The notes under the pieces were generated by a model. It searched no databases, was not told the origin of the DNA, and saw only the letters and a list, made by a program, of their open reading frames with translations. A stretch of 64,000 bases of DNA. It comes from Amanita rubescens (Eukaryota; Basidiomycota; Agaricomycetes; Agaricales; Amanitaceae). Made by a program: the position numbers and the translations under genes. Shown in pieces: positions 24,300 to 36,104 of the stretch. The stretch's first letter is position 1; each line of letters starts with the position of its first letter. Location: assembly GCA_015039365.1 (NCBI GenBank), contig WION01000003.1, positions 186,001 to 250,000 on the forward strand, written 5' to 3'.

Positions 24300-26041
24300 T
24301 ATAAGTCAAGATAACCGCATAAATCGTTTAGTCCAAGGTAGTTGTGCAGGGCATGATGATTGTAAGGTAGGTGAAACTTAGACAAGCATTCGTGGGAGCC
24401 AAGTGCTAAACTGTGAGTCAATGCTGTGCTATATATGAGTGTCGTCGTGCATCACGTCAAAAAAGACACAAATTTATTGGTCTGACTACGGGAGACTAAT
24501 GCCGTGCGGAGAATTCGCCTCGTTGAAACCTTTTACCTTGGTCAGCGTTGCATGGCATTGAAATATTGCACTCCTCCTCACCGAAAACCGGGCTGCGTGG
24601 CAATGAATGACGGCACTTTCCCCATTGAAAACGATCTGCCCCCAAGCTATCAGTGACACGGAGTGGTTGTTGGATCACAAGATAAATGTGTCAGATATCT
24701 TCCTGCACAATATTTTACCCAAAGGTATTCATATTATGCGCGGTACCATTTCAGTGGCAGCACGGCTTACACTATCCAGCTGATTTGGTACACAGTAAAA
24801 GTGTTAAAATCCGACTTGGTATGTGTTATGTGCGAAGGCAATAATATACTACGTCTCCTTGACGCCCTGGTCGTATTGAGAGGATGATATCCCCTGAGTA
24901 CTCGAAAGGAAGGTGGCGTTGGTTGTGCCATGCGATAGTGTGCCGCACACGCTCCCCAGTCCTCCCCAGCGTTAATTTCACATATCTTAGGTAGATACAA
25001 CCTATATGCCAGTTAACAAGGCCATAAACGATGTCGCTTCCACCTAATCTTCTTGTCAATGAACGAGGAATCCGTTTGGGCGGTCTTGAAAGGTGGATAA
25101 TCATCATCATCTGGGGTTGAAAGTTTCTGCCAAAAGAAATAGCCCTGCGCGGACATGGGGAGGAGCTTAACGTAAGAAGATGAATGATATAACGCAATAG
25201 AGCATACTTTAGGTAGTACGTTGAAGGCGACTGGGTCTTTGTCGTTTTCAAGATTTTCAGAGCACATTGAAGAGGGGAGTCTGTTCCCAACACAGAAAGG
25301 ACAGTACCCTTGACGATGTCCTCGACAGGCTCGTTAAACCGTCAGTGAATCAATTCACCATGTCGAGGAAACTGGCCCCTAACTTGAGCTGTCAACATCG
25401 AGATGGGACGATTTGTGGGGGGAGGATCTACTGCGAGTCGATAGCCAGACTATCTATGGGTGAATTGTGATAGTTGGACTGGGCGGCCCTCGAGCCATTT
25501 TTCGCAAAGTTTGGCATCCAGGCTCACACCGCCGGGATACAATGGACACCTTGCACAGAATAAGCGGACAGGCAGGTGGCCGTGAAAAGTTATCCCCGAA
25601 AGACCATCGGTGAACGGGTGTATGAGGCGATGTGGATCTTGCCGCGGTATGTATCAGACGATGACAGGTTGACATCGATTCGTCCGTTCCATTGAGGGTC
25701 CCCAAATATTCGAGTCCGAATGGCAAAAATAACATCTGATTTTGGATTGTCATGCGGAAGCGATCAAAAAGGCCGTAGGGTCGAAGTCATTTGAGAAGTA
25801 AACCCTGCGCAAAAAAGGCACAACAACAGACAGGCCTCCAAGTTCCAGATCAAATTGTCATTGAAGGGCAACATCTCGGGCAGGCATCAAACCAGGGCGG
25901 CGCTGAACGGACAGGTATGCTTTGGAATTCAGACCTACTTCGGTAGGCTCAACCCAGCATTTTGGCGGCACGCGAGAGTGAGCGAACGTTACGGTGAACA
26001 CAAACCTTTTATAGAAACGCCACAGGTGGCAACCACAACCT
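24300..26041. other. No gene; weak relic of the membrane-protein family start
   Basis: No intact gene is recognised. At about 25020-25070 the sequence resembles the start region of the membrane protein gene at 26228: GATGTCGC, then AATCTTCTTGTCAATGAACGAGGA-like bases aligned with its leader and first codons. The frame stops after about a dozen codons, so it could be the remnant of another copy. The rest of the segment shows nothing I can identify. Confidence 0.4.
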
Positions 26042-26088
26042 TTACTGCCTTTTTCACATAAGTTCAACTTATGTGAAAAAGGCAGTAA
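26042..26088. repeat. Perfect 47-nt palindrome (23-bp arms, 1-nt centre)
   Basis: Bases 26042-26064 are the exact reverse complement of 26066-26088, with a single C at 26065 between them. The arms begin TTACTGCC and end ATAAGTT. A perfect palindrome of this length is not expected by chance and would extrude as a cruciform or fold as an RNA hairpin. It lies 140 bp upstream of the first membrane-protein gene. No target-site duplication is evident. Confidence 0.95.
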
Positions 26089-26178
26089 GTTTACGCCAGC
26101 CTGATCGGAGTATGACCCGCTCGGAGTTCGCCGACATCAATTGAAGTATCTGCACCATATCTCATATTTCTTTGGGTA

Positions 26179-26186
26179 GATATAAG
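26179..26186 (+). promoter_or_regulatory. Probable TATA box of membrane-protein copy A
   Basis: GATATAAG lies 42-49 nt before the ATG at 26228. Comparable TATA-like elements lie at similar spacing before copies B, F, G and H, which supports a real role. Confidence 0.55.
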
Positions 26187-26227
26187 CCAGCCACCCAGGC
26201 TAAAATGATGTCGCCCCCACAATCTTC

Positions 26228-27134
26228 ATGTCAACAGACGACGAATCTGCTAATTCTGGCATCGACGCGCCAGCCGTGCCAGATTCCTCGAGCCTTCTGC
26301 CCACCGTTATCAACTATCCCACCGCATTTCTCGTGACCATCCTTACGCTTGGCATACCAGCTTTCTATGCTTCAGTCACTAGAGTCACGAGCTCTACTCT
26401 CGGTGAGAATTGTACCCACGAAGCATATATGTATATATAATGACGGTTAGACCTGAAAACCGCTGTTCGTGTATGGGAGGCGGTTCGGAATTTTGACAGC
26501 ATTTTACTCGCGTACGTGAATGGTGAATGTCATCATCGATTACACCAGTTGATTGTCCGTTTTCTACTACTGTAGAGCTCTCGTGGCTGCGTTGTTCAAA
26601 GAACCCATCTATGCTACATATTGGTTCTTTATCACCTGCTCATTGTTGCAAGCAGGGATGGGACTAATATGCTCCACAATTCTCATTATATGCTTCTCCG
26701 GGGATCTTGGGGTCCGCTTTTCACATCGTATGCAGGGATAAGAACTAACATCACTCGTAAAATAAGCATGACGGGTACTCGCTTGAAGTGGATAAATTGT
26801 CTTTTTCGTTTTGGACCATCTGGGATCTTTTCTCCGTCCCAGCTATATGGACGGTGTGGTATGACGATAATCCCTTGGCCCCTGACGAGAGCTGACCATG
26901 TCATCTAGGGCCGCGTTGACCTTTATCGTTGCCCTAATCATTGACGCTGGTGTACCCAACATTGTTCAAAACGACTGTGTCAACGGCAATCATGATAGTG
27001 ACTTCATCGCGGCAAGGGTCATATTATACTTGTTCATCTGTCTACTTACAGTTCGGTTTGCATTTTTCATGCTTCATCTGCGTCGCATATATCAGGCCCG
27101 GATAAATCCGGCGCTCGAAACAACTATGTCATAA
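26228..27134 (+). CDS. Multi-pass membrane protein, tandem family copy A
   Basis: Five exons (26228-26402, 26451-26511, 26576-26711, 26767-26858, 26909-27134) join to 229 residues in one frame. Membrane segments appear at about residues 30-51 (FLVTILTLGIPAFYA), 94-117 (YWFFITCSLLQAG), 135-170 (FWTIWDLFSVPAIWTVW and the next exon) and 188-207 (ILYLFICLLTVRFAFFMLHL). An amphipathic stretch, VWEAVRNFDSILLAALVAA, lies between the first two. The N-terminus is short, polar and has no signal peptide. The C-terminus carries LHLRRI just after the last segment. I do not recognise a named family; no catalytic motif is visible. Six relatives follow in this window, and copy H shares its start (MSTD-acidic-Ser). 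Confidence 0.85.
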
Positions 27135-27646
27135 GTAATGTAGAAGTTCTAGAATTTCTGTGTTGTTTGCTTTGTACTATACTGGACATGTGAATGAAAC
27201 TAGGTTTGATCTCAATTGATCATTATGGAGATGACAGTGTCCGAAACGGCTTTCCATCACCCCACACAGTCCAATAAAGCATTGTTGTTTATTTTTAACA
27301 CATACTGTATTGAGTAATTGACGGGCGCTGACAGGCTGTGCGTAACTGATATTCTTACTTGAATTGGAAATTCGGCGGGCATCGCCATATCCGGAAACTT
27401 TATTTCCAGATAAGGCAATACAGCAATTTGCGTAGTAACAAGCAGCGAAAGGATTTGCTTTCCAATACCAGCTAGGGCTATCAATAGGAAAGTAACGCAT
27501 GATAGAGGCTAGATCGGCTAAGAAAGGTGTTGTTAATTTAGGAGCAGTAATTCGGGCGTCGTATGTGGAGTATCGGCAGAGGAACGCTAGCAGGTCGAGA
27601 GCTGTCTTTGATTAGTATCAGGATGCGTAACCCTTCATTGGATAAT
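27135..27646. other. Intergenic between copies A and B
   Basis: Nothing is recognised apart from presumed termination signals of copy A and the promoter of copy B. Confidence 0.5.
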
Positions 27647-27656
27647 TATATAAAAG
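27647..27656 (+). promoter_or_regulatory. TATA box of membrane-protein copy B
   Basis: TATATAAAAG lies 56-65 nt upstream of the ATG at 27712, a strong TATA match. Confidence 0.65.
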
Positions 27657-27711
27657 CCCCGCTCCAACTCATACATCACCCAACTGCTAGTTTGTTTCCA
27701 CCTAGCGCCAT

Positions 27712-28652
27712 ATGAACATCGCCAGGACACCGCAGAATCGCGACGTAGAAACTGGCGATCTACACAAGCATGATTGCCCGCGCTCAGCGACGAGCATCTG
27801 GAAACTCTCCAATTGGTGTTATTCAACCCAAGTCTGGACTTTTCCGCTCGCCGTCCTTACCCTGGGCGTTCCTTCATTTCACGAATCTCTCGCCTCCAAA
27901 GAGTCACATCTGGGTGAGTGGTTTCGTCCAAGCTGCTTAGCGTATAACTCTCTTTCTGGACCACCCTAGGTTTACCAGATGCCATCGCAGTGTGGAAAAC
28001 GACACGAAGCTTCGCTAGTATTCTAATCGGGTGCGTGATTGACAAATGATTCAGTGTCAGTCTGTTAACATTCTTGTCATAGGGTATTGATCGCGACGCT
28101 GTTAAGCCCCAGGGTCCAGCCAGGCGTTATCGTCTTGTTCCTTGTCTCTAGTTCCTTGCTCCAGGCAATTCTAGGCCTGACATGTTCCAACATCCTAATC
28201 ATCTGTTTCTCAAGCCATACCAGGGTATGTGTTTTAGCTGATACTCACGCTTCACCATGTTCCGGAAACTGACAAGTGGCGTCTATAAGCACAACCATGA
28301 TCGGGATCCTACCGAGCTGAATTTCCTATTCTGGAGCGTTTGGGATCTATTTTCAGTTCCGTTTATTTGGACAGCGTGGTACGATGACACTCTATCAGAG
28401 CATGCTCGATAATTGACTTGGAGGTTGACTAGGAGCGCGATAACATCGTCTATCGCTCTCATCATCGTGGTTATATGCCCTGGAACTGCCCAGTGCGGCC
28501 CTAGCCAAGGCCAGGCCATCTACTCAAGCGCAGCACGCATCGCATTGTCGCTCTTAATCTGTATCTCCGGCATCCTGTTCATTCATTTCCTACTTCATCT
28601 GCGCCACCTCTCACGCATGTTTAGCAAGACTACGCACCTGAATGATCCGTAG
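27712..28652 (+). CDS. Multi-pass membrane protein, tandem family copy B
   Basis: Five exons (27712-27913, 27970-28030, 28083-28224, 28290-28378, 28433-28652) give 237 residues. Intron phases (1, 2, 0, 2) equal those of copy A, and exon 2 has the same 61-nt length. The family signatures are visible: FPLAVLTLGVPSFHESLASK in the first membrane segment, a Trp-containing helix VWKTTRSFASILIG, LLQAILGLTCSNILIICFS, FWSVWDLFSVPFIWTAW, and a final helix ending LLHLRHLSRM. It is the most divergent intact member in the N-terminal part. Function unknown; same strand as A and 577 bp downstream of it. Confidence 0.85.
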
Positions 28653-29821
28653 CTTACGTTTTTCATTTCATACTACTAGTTTCCTTATTCGATTTGGGAT
28701 CTGCATTAAAGACTTGGATTCGATGCTTGTCTATATCTGGCATTGATTTAAGGAGTACTTTGCATCGGGGGATCTAGAACATACCCAAGTTCCGATAGGT
28801 CAATAAATATAACCCTCTTACATGCATGGGATAAAGAACCAATCATCATGGGCGTCCCGAGATGTAAACGTCACATCTAGGACCAGCCGGCTCTTGAAGG
28901 TACGGTTGGGATTTAGTCATATAAAAACCTGGAACTGGAGTCGGGAACAAGAACGGGAGGCTAGGCAAGCGAGACCACCACCAGCCTTCTCTCAACTGCC
29001 GCGATGATTGGCTGGTCGATACAGCAACGTGACTCCGTGACTTGCAACAACCGACTCGGACCCTCTTATCTGGACAAACCACTAAAGCACGCCAATTCCG
29101 CTTCAACTCAATTTGAAATAAGCGATCCATGCTAACTAATGGAAACTTTAATCTAAGTGTAAGATATACGTATCTAGTCGAGAACTGAAAAGAAAATAGT
29201 CTCTTTTTTTAAAAAAAAAAGTGTGCATGTGCAAGAGCTTAAGTGAAGGATAATGCAAAGAGAAGGAAAGCGTAAAAGAAGGGAAAACACAAAGTACGTG
29301 TCAGCCGTATCGTCATGAAGTCTATCCTTGTTATAGTACGGTTATTGTTGTCAATGGAGACCGGTGATATTTATTGTTTTACGCACCCGCCCGCCGCATC
29401 AACCATCCGCCCTTAAAAACCGAATGGTGCCTAGACCATGTCCATCCTTAGATACCCGACCTCGCGCCGAGCACCGGTCCACGCACCTATCCATAAAAAG
29501 TAGAAGGGAAAAGGATATAAAAGGGAATAGGGCACAAAAGTTGGGGAAAATGCATCATGCAATGGACAAGAAGAGATATGTGCACGGGGAATTCGAAAGC
29601 TGGGAATAAGTACATTGAAACCGCCTAATCGATTTGCCCTCCTTGCTAGTTCCTGTGATTATTCGATATTAATGACTAAGCAGGGGTGGGGTGAGGGGGA
29701 CGCGCACGAAGGGCAAACAGAGTGTGGCCATGAAGACTTGGTATATCAGATTGCAAGGCGAAGGATAGGAACGAGGTGAACAGGAGGAAAGAGGCGGCGC
29801 GACGGGGGGAATAAACATCCA
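28653..29821. other. Intergenic, no gene seen
   Basis: The segment lies between the ends of two convergent genes. A T7/A10 homopolymer junction lies near 29203-29220. Short reading frames here have no recognisable features. Confidence 0.5.
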
Positions 29822-31530
29822 TTATGGAAGGCCAGGTGTTTCCGAGGACAGCGGACTCGGGGTGGGTGTAGGTACTCTTGACGGCACCCTTGAAGGGAAA
29901 TTCGACGAGAATGGCGATCCATATGGTGCCTCGTAATATCTTGCCGTGTCCAGCGTCTCTCCAAATAACCCTCCTTCATGTCCCTGTCCATATATCGTTC
30001 CGCTGGGTCCATGCACAGCTTCATTCCCTGTCAGCCCGAGGGCACTTGCCATAGCACGTGGACTAGAGGCGATCCCTACTCGCTTGTTTTTCCTGGCAAA
30101 CTGGCTAGGGAGTGGCATGTCTGGAAGACGCGGCGAGTTGGTCAATGGGGTCGTCTTTCCACTTCCGCTCACGTCGCTCAGGATGAGGATAGGACCACCT
30201 TTGTCTCCCGACAAATTGCCCAAACCCACGTTCTTAGGCATCGCTGGCTGATTATACATCCAAGTGGCGACAAGAACGGTCGTAGCACCAATACAGAACG
30301 ATGGCGTTATCCGGAAGTTGAATAATATCACAGAGGCGAGGAAGGAAATGACGATAGAGAGACTAGTTGCGAAACCTTTAAGAATGTTGTCCGAGTACTT
30401 GATGACAATTGCGGTAATAAGACCGCCGAGGACTTGGATAGCCACTGTTGCCCATGCCCAAAACCCAAAATTACGGAGAAGATCAGATAGGAAGCCAGCC
30501 GAGTCTTCATGCGCCGGGGAATATATGATAGGGAGGAGAGCGGGAATAAGAGAAAACAAGGATAATTGGACATTGCGGACCCATAGATCAGCTTTTGAGT
30601 TTTTGAGCACCATTTCAAAGTAGACGCCGGCGAGACCGGACGTGAAGCAGGCAGCTATTACAGCACCGAAACCTGTAAGGGGATTCATCACATGGGCATG
30701 ATAGTCGTGCGCACTGCCGACGCCAGCGCTCTTATGCACGGGGTGGCGGGTGGAGGTCTGGATTTGCACAATCCCTACACCAATCGCCAAAAAAAACAGG
30801 GATAGCCATTTCGTCCCACTTAGTTTTCTCCGCAGAAGGGCGACGGAAAAGGCAGCGGTGGTCAGAATTTTCATCTGGTACGATACTTGGAACGTGGCCA
30901 CGGGAAGGTTGCTGATTGCCACAAACTGCAATGAGTTTTGAATGACGTAGAGGATGGCCGGGATCGAAAGCTTCCAACAGTCAGGACTGAAGACCTCGCT
31001 CCATACCTGTTGGAGCCGCCACGGTAATGACCTAGAGTAACCCAGCAGTGACCTTTTCCTCAGCTGCACGTCTGCATTCTCCTTTATCCGCGACAGGGCG
31101 ATAACGAACGATATCGAGCCCTTTAGCAGTTCGCAAAGAAGGACTGCTGAAGCAGGAGAATACGCGAGGGCCGGAGGCGTCGAAACGCGTGAATGGTGCA
31201 TGACGATGGATAACGCGGCGTTCTGCACAGCCAAAGTGACCAAGCTTTGGAGTTCTCGTCAGCAAAAGGATGTAGCGGATGACATGGAACGTTGTAAACT
31301 CACGAAACGTATTTAAGAGGCATCCCGAAGATGGTGGGTGCAGTATGAGAGTCGAGCGACTGGAGCGCACCGTTAAGAGCTGACGGATTAAGCGGCATGG
31401 ATTTCTCCGGATAGATAAACTGAGCAGAGGGAACGGTTGGAGAGAGTAGCGGGCTAGGGCAAGGCGACACGGCAGTGCTTGAAGACGCTGTTGACGGAGT
31501 TCGGACTGTAGGAGGGGGGCGGTGGTACAT
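29822..31530 (-). CDS. Nucleotide-sugar (UDP-galactose type) transporter, SLC35A-like
   Basis: Two exons (31530-31304 and 31244-29822) with a 59-bp intron give 549 residues. The core matches Golgi nucleotide-sugar antiporters of the UDP-galactose/UDP-GlcNAc/CMP-sialate group, with about ten membrane helices. Diagnostic phrases are LVTLAVQNAALSIVMHHSR, YQMKILTTAAFSVALL, VYFEMVLKNSKADLWVRNVQ and KYSDNILKGFATSLSIVISF. It should import a UDP-sugar into the Golgi lumen in exchange for UMP for glycosylation. Compared with the usual 320-400 residues it has a long Ser/Pro-rich N-terminal extension (first 75 residues) and a C-terminal cytosolic tail of about 130 residues rich in Ser and Pro. Exact substrate cannot be read from the sequence. 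Confidence 0.9.
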
Positions 31531-32615
31531 AATCAGGTGGAGGAGAGAAGGAGGAGTTTAAGGCAGAAAGAGTAGGGTGTAAGTTGATCTGGGCTGTACA
31601 GATCTACTCCTGTGTAACCGTTGCAGATTGCGCTGTCGTGGAGGAAAACTGCGGTAATGCGGCTGACGTTGAGCGGTAAGAAGATAAAGGAAAGACTTGG
31701 AATCACCTTAGATAGAAATAGAGAAATAGAATATTATATGGAGGAGCAGAACATGCAGGAGCTGTGGCGAGCAGCAAACGAGCAGCGATGGTTGAGAGCC
31801 ACAGAAATTGGGTGATGTGTTGAGTAAAATAAACCGCCCTTGTTCCCACAGCGATTATGTTATCAACTCCACTTCAGTCGTATTCCTCTCGGTAAAAGCT
31901 TAATCTATCTACCCGCGCCGTAGTCAACCGCGCCCAATCGCAGTCGTTTCATTCTGCACTGCTCTCTACTCTTTATACTCTCTCTCTTTCTCTGGTCCTT
32001 GCACTGCTCCTGCTCTTGCCAAGACTTTTTCCCATCACAAAGCTTGGCCTATTGATCAGAATCACGTGAGCATCAGAATCAGAAACGTTGCATCAGATGC
32101 ACGCCGTGGTTGTTTTCCTCAGACTCGCCTTTATCTCTACATCTACTCCCTCCCTCCGCTACTGCGGATGCCAGCCTTCTGCCGGGTCTCTGTTGAGACG
32201 GGGTGTATCGTTTTACCAGGATTTTCCTCATCGGATCACCACCACGTGCACGAGAAAAACAAATTAACGGAAAAAAAAACTCACATTCTCATTTATTTTT
32301 TCTACCTGTTGTTTAATTAATCTACATGCGAGAATGTCAGAGTGCTCCAGGTGATCCTGCGTCCTAGCTCCTCGACCAGTGGGAGAAGCGATCAGCAAAG
32401 ATTGTTTTATGAGTATCTTGAGTGTCGTTCTTCGACGTTTGTCTGGACCATCCTTCCTTAATGCGTTCTCATGCGAGATGAGGAGAGGACAGCAATTTGA
32501 CGTCGGTGAGTTGAAAAACAAAACGTGACGTGTCACTTTTATATCCACCCGGCTGCTGCCGGTCGGACCTACAATTCCGTCCCGTTAGCAAGAGCAAGTT
32601 TGCGTCAAGTGCGCC
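31531..32615. other. Shared upstream region of transporter and Mrp51 genes
   Basis: This 1.1-kb divergent intergenic region contains CT-rich stretches (31960-32010) and an A-rich tract near 32270. No gene is recognised. It presumably holds promoters for both neighbours. Confidence 0.5.
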
Positions 32616-33953
32616 ATGTCCTCCGCCGTCGTCGCTGCGGTGGCAAAGCCCATCGCTCCACCATCGCCTTTTGCTGAACTATTACGCAGGTCGCGATTTG
32701 CGACGTACGACCCCGCTATCCGCCAGATATATTCGTCACCCGCGGCCCACGCTCACCGAGGAGACTGGGGCATCAAGCGTCCACTCAGTCTACGGAAGCG
32801 CAACACATTCATTTCATTTACTTCTTTCGAGCACCGTGCGCATTTTACAGATTGGAATCATGCGCAGAACGAAGTCCGGTTCATCCGACGCGTCGAAGAA
32901 ATGGGCGTGAAGATTAGCCTATCGGAGCAGTCGTCTTGGCATGAAGGGTTGGGCGACGTCAAGACACATTGGCCACTGGATTCCGAGTTTTGTCCAGGGG
33001 AGGGGTCCATAAACGTCGTTCACAATGAGAAATGGTCGAAGATCCCAGTTTCCCTAGACCCTGTCAAATTGGGGAACAGAGGACCAGGCCAATACGGTTC
33101 CAACCGCCCTCACGAGAATCTGAAACCACAACAGCCCATACTCAACCATTCTGCAATGACTGAGAAGCAGTTCAAACGTTACCTGCGCAAGCTGCGTGCG
33201 TTGCAACCCGAGTTCAGAGAATATCTAAAATCACAGACCGACAAGTCGGTTTACGAACTTACCCAAGACGGTGTTCACCCTCACCACCTCCGTTTCCTTT
33301 CCCACCGCACTGCGCAGGAATACCGCGACCCCAACACCCGGAAAATCAAGGACCAGCCTCACCCGAACGCTGCTCTTATGTATGCCCGCACAACTCAATT
33401 TTCCTCCTCCCTCATAACCGAAGTCCAACCGGGCATCATACTTCAATCCTACGACAAGAAAACGAATCTCCATCGATTCACGGGACCGCGAGAAGGATTC
33501 CTCGCTAGCTTTGGTGGCCTTATCGCGTTTGTCGACAAAAACAATTCTGGTGCCAGAGAGCCTCTTTTCAACACATCCTCTGATCATGGCATCGACGAAT
33601 CCGCACAGGAAAATTCGGTCGGGGCCATGCGCATGAGCCGAATCAAGCTTCATCAACCACCCCGCGTCGTCGGTCGCCGTCCGCAGAGCCTCAGAAGTGT
33701 CCAATTGGAATGTCATGCCATTGTTCAAGCGAACTCTGCCGTGTTCGGCATTTCAAACGATAACGAGCCTGGCACGCCAGATTATATCGCAAAGGCACCA
33801 CAGAGTAATTTGCTGAAACCCTCTTTAGAAAAGAATACGTGGCAGACTCACAAGTTTTATGATATGAGCCAGGCACGCCAGGAAAGTAAGGAGACGATAA
33901 ATGTTTTGAAGGATATGTTGAGCCCTACCAACCGACGTGCATGGAACTCATAG
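32616..33953 (+). CDS. MRP51: Mitochondrial small-subunit ribosomal protein Mrp51 (bS1m)
   Basis: The gene is a single exon of 445 residues. The N-terminal part matches the Mrp51 family, with LRRSRFATYDPAIRQIY at about residues 23-39, GDWGIKRPL, and FTSFEHRAHFTDWNHAQNEV. Yeast Mrp51 belongs to the mitochondrial small ribosomal subunit and helps translation of mitochondrial mRNAs with short leaders. The first 20 residues are rich in Ala, Pro and Ser, with basic residues following, compatible with import into mitochondria. The C-terminal half is variable, as usual for the family. The ATG at 32616 is chosen because it precedes the conserved part by about 20 codons and the frame is open from there. 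The stop is almost directly followed by a segment that is duplicated at 40688. Confidence 0.88.
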   Translation: MSSAVVAAVAKPIAPPSPFAELLRRSRFATYDPAIRQIYSSPAAHAHRGDWGIKRPLSLRKRNTFISFTSFEHRAHFTDWNHAQNEVRFIRRVEEMGVKISLSEQSSWHEGLGDVKTHWPLDSEFCPGEGSINVVHNEKWSKIPVSLDPVKLGNRGPGQYGSNRPHENLKPQQPILNHSAMTEKQFKRYLRKLRALQPEFREYLKSQTDKSVYELTQDGVHPHHLRFLSHRTAQEYRDPNTRKIKDQPHPNAALMYARTTQFSSSLITEVQPGIILQSYDKKTNLHRFTGPREGFLASFGGLIAFVDKNNSGAREPLFNTSSDHGIDESAQENSVGAMRMSRIKLHQPPRVVGRRPQSLRSVQLECHAIVQANSAVFGISNDNEPGTPDYIAKAPQSNLLKPSLEKNTWQTHKFYDMSQARQESKETINVLKDMLSPTNRRAWNS

Positions 33954-34113
33954 TACGCATGTCATAGCACAACATTCAATATCTACATATTTACAATAGA
34001 TTCCTGGAAAGGCCCGCGTATATAATACATTGTATGTTCGACAGCAAAGACGTCAGAACGATAGCGAGTTCAAAGCACGACAACGGAACACCATTGTGAC
34101 ATGAATCGCTCAT

Positions 34114-35171
34114 TCACACCGGTTCAGACTGGCCAAAAGTCTGAGATATACGACGTAGATGAAGCATGAAAAATCCAAATCGTATTGCGATGAAACAAAT
34201 CACCAAGGACAACATGACCTTTGCGATCATGAAATTATTCCCGCAACTACCTTTGTCAGGGCAATTATTTAATTTATTTTGATCCGTATCTGGCGACATA
34301 GCGTCGACGACTAGAGCCACCATCAACGTAAACATGCCCCTACATCGATGATCATTGTCAATTATTGTCAATACGCGACCGAGACCTGCGACATACCAGA
34401 CGGAACATATCCCTGGGAAGGAGAAGTGATCCCAAATGCTCCAGCACAGGAAGCGTAGTCGATCTACGTCGACAAAGAGATACTTTTTAGAACACTGCAT
34501 TAGTTCGTTTCGTCCGCGCATTAGTACGTGAGACTAACCCCATGATGATCGTTCGAGAAGAAAATAATGAAGATAGTAGAGGAGATCAGGGCCACGGATG
34601 CTTGCAGCATCGAGGCGGTGATGAAGAACCAGCATGTAGCGTTCACTTGGGTAGATTCTTTGAAGGACGTGGCTACCAAGGCTCTGTGATGGGTCCGTCA
34701 GCATTAGCCGACGACGAGTGCTGAATTACTAACGCGAGTAAAACGCTAGCAAAGTTACGAACTGCCTTCCATACGGGAACAGCAGCGTTTAGATCTGAAA
34801 GAGGATTAACAAAATTGGGACGAGATATGGATGAGGTACCCACCAAACACAGAGTCTTCGGCTCTCGTTGCGAGTGAAGCATGGAATGTTGGTATATCGA
34901 ACGTCATGAATGTGACAAGAAAGGCTTGATAGTTTATGGATTGTGAGTTGGGAACGACGCCGTCAGGTTGGCTGACTGGGGCGCTGGAGGGAGAAGGCTC
35001 TTCGTTTGATAGCACACGCGGTGGGTTGCGGTTGTATCCGTCCCTTGAGCATGGATTTTGCAGCCACCATTTGCGTGTCGTATGTGAGGAAGAAGTACTG
35101 TAAGGTGCAGGTGTCATTCTCGACGCAGTCGGTATGAGAAGTGCAGGGTTTGGCCAGGGAAGGAGGCTCAC
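34114..35171 (-). CDS. Multi-pass membrane protein, tandem family copy C
   Basis: The family exons are clear on the minus strand: INYQAFLVTFMTFDIPTFHA, then DLNAAVPVWKAVRNFASVLL, then CWFFITASMLQASVALISST, then FLCWSIWDHFSFPGICSVW, and a last exon ending FGFFMLHLRRISQTFGQSEP. It is a near copy of the gene at 40844-41726. The position matching the ATG of that gene (41726) reads GTG here (35013-35015), so the ancestral start appears lost. The frame stays open upstream to methionines near 35117 and 35171, which would add 34-52 residues. Whether it is translated is therefore uncertain. Function unknown. Confidence 0.75.
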
Positions 35172-35280
35172 ATATAAGCATTTCGCAACGTACGCTTGTG
35201 ACTAAATTTAACGAGCCTCTAGCACTCAGAATGGGGATGAAAACTTTCACACGAGGATCCCAGTGGCTGAACAGGCAGCT

Positions 35281-35480
35281 GAGATTAAGGAAGAGATCTG
35301 TTTGCTTACCCGAGTCAATTCCCATTAGGAAACTGGACTTGAATTGCTGTATGGGATTTCCCAGCTGATATCTCGAAGAGCCAGTCGGGGGTTTTGCTTA
35401 GATATCTAACGACAACAGAGATTAAGGTAGATCTGCTTGCTTACGTGGGTCAATCCCCATTAGGTAACTACTTTGCTGTA
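35281..35480. repeat. Degenerate tandem repeat, about 132-bp period
   Basis: GAGATTAAGG followed by GATCTG, TTGCTTAC, GTCAAT, CCCATTAGG and GCTGTATGG occurs at 35281 and again at about 35413. The second unit has small deletions. The region lies between copies C and D and is not coding. Confidence 0.65.
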
Positions 35481-35972
35481 TGGCAGCCGCCTAACGGCAG
35501 CATAGGAGCTGAAAGTTTGCTTAGTATTAGGTAGCTGGACAATTGCTATTCGGCCGACATCTCGAATGGCGCGTGGACGGCTATAGCACGTCACGGTTTC
35601 CAAATCGATCCGAGAGATGCAATTGCTTTGTTCTATGGGTGACCATTCCTGCAGCCACTTCCGTCACGGATAAGTTGTGTATGGTGCCTGAGCTGGAAGT
35701 GAAACGGGCGGTCAATAAATCTGTTCGCGGCATCTACGGACAACTCCGTAAAAATGTGATGCCAACAGAGAAGCAACAGCCATTCGTGGGGAGCCTTCGG
35801 CCCCATTTGCGTAGCTGGCACCAAGTGCTAATAACCGGGTGTGGGAAAAGATTTGAGTTAATAATGATACTGGTGACGGAGACTTCCTGGAAGCTTCTCA
35901 AGCAGCACGCACACGAGAGACTGGGTAGAAGTCCCGGATTTGGCGGGCGCGAGGCAACTCTTGCAAGCTCAC
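35481..35972. other. No gene; sequence that replaced the 3' part of copy D
   Basis: The segment lies where exons 4 and 5 of copy D would be expected but has no similarity to them. A 148-codon open frame on the + strand shows no recognisable feature. Confidence 0.4.
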
Positions 35973-36104
35973 TCATGTTTGACGCGTAATTTTTTCGTTT
36001 CGCCAAGTACAGCCTCTTTGATGTCCTCGTCGATACAGCAGGGAGAAAAACCCGGTCCCATATGCAGAACAGAAGCCATGTGTAGTGACATCAACATGCA
36101 ATGA

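Noticed and set aside
29822..30200. GSGKTT in the transporter tail looks like a P-loop
   Set aside because: It lies in a low-complexity Ser/Pro tail with no Walker B or fold context, so it is a chance match.
35543..35989. 148-codon + frame between copies C and D
   Set aside because: No recognisable feature, no neighbouring exon and no homologue elsewhere in the window.
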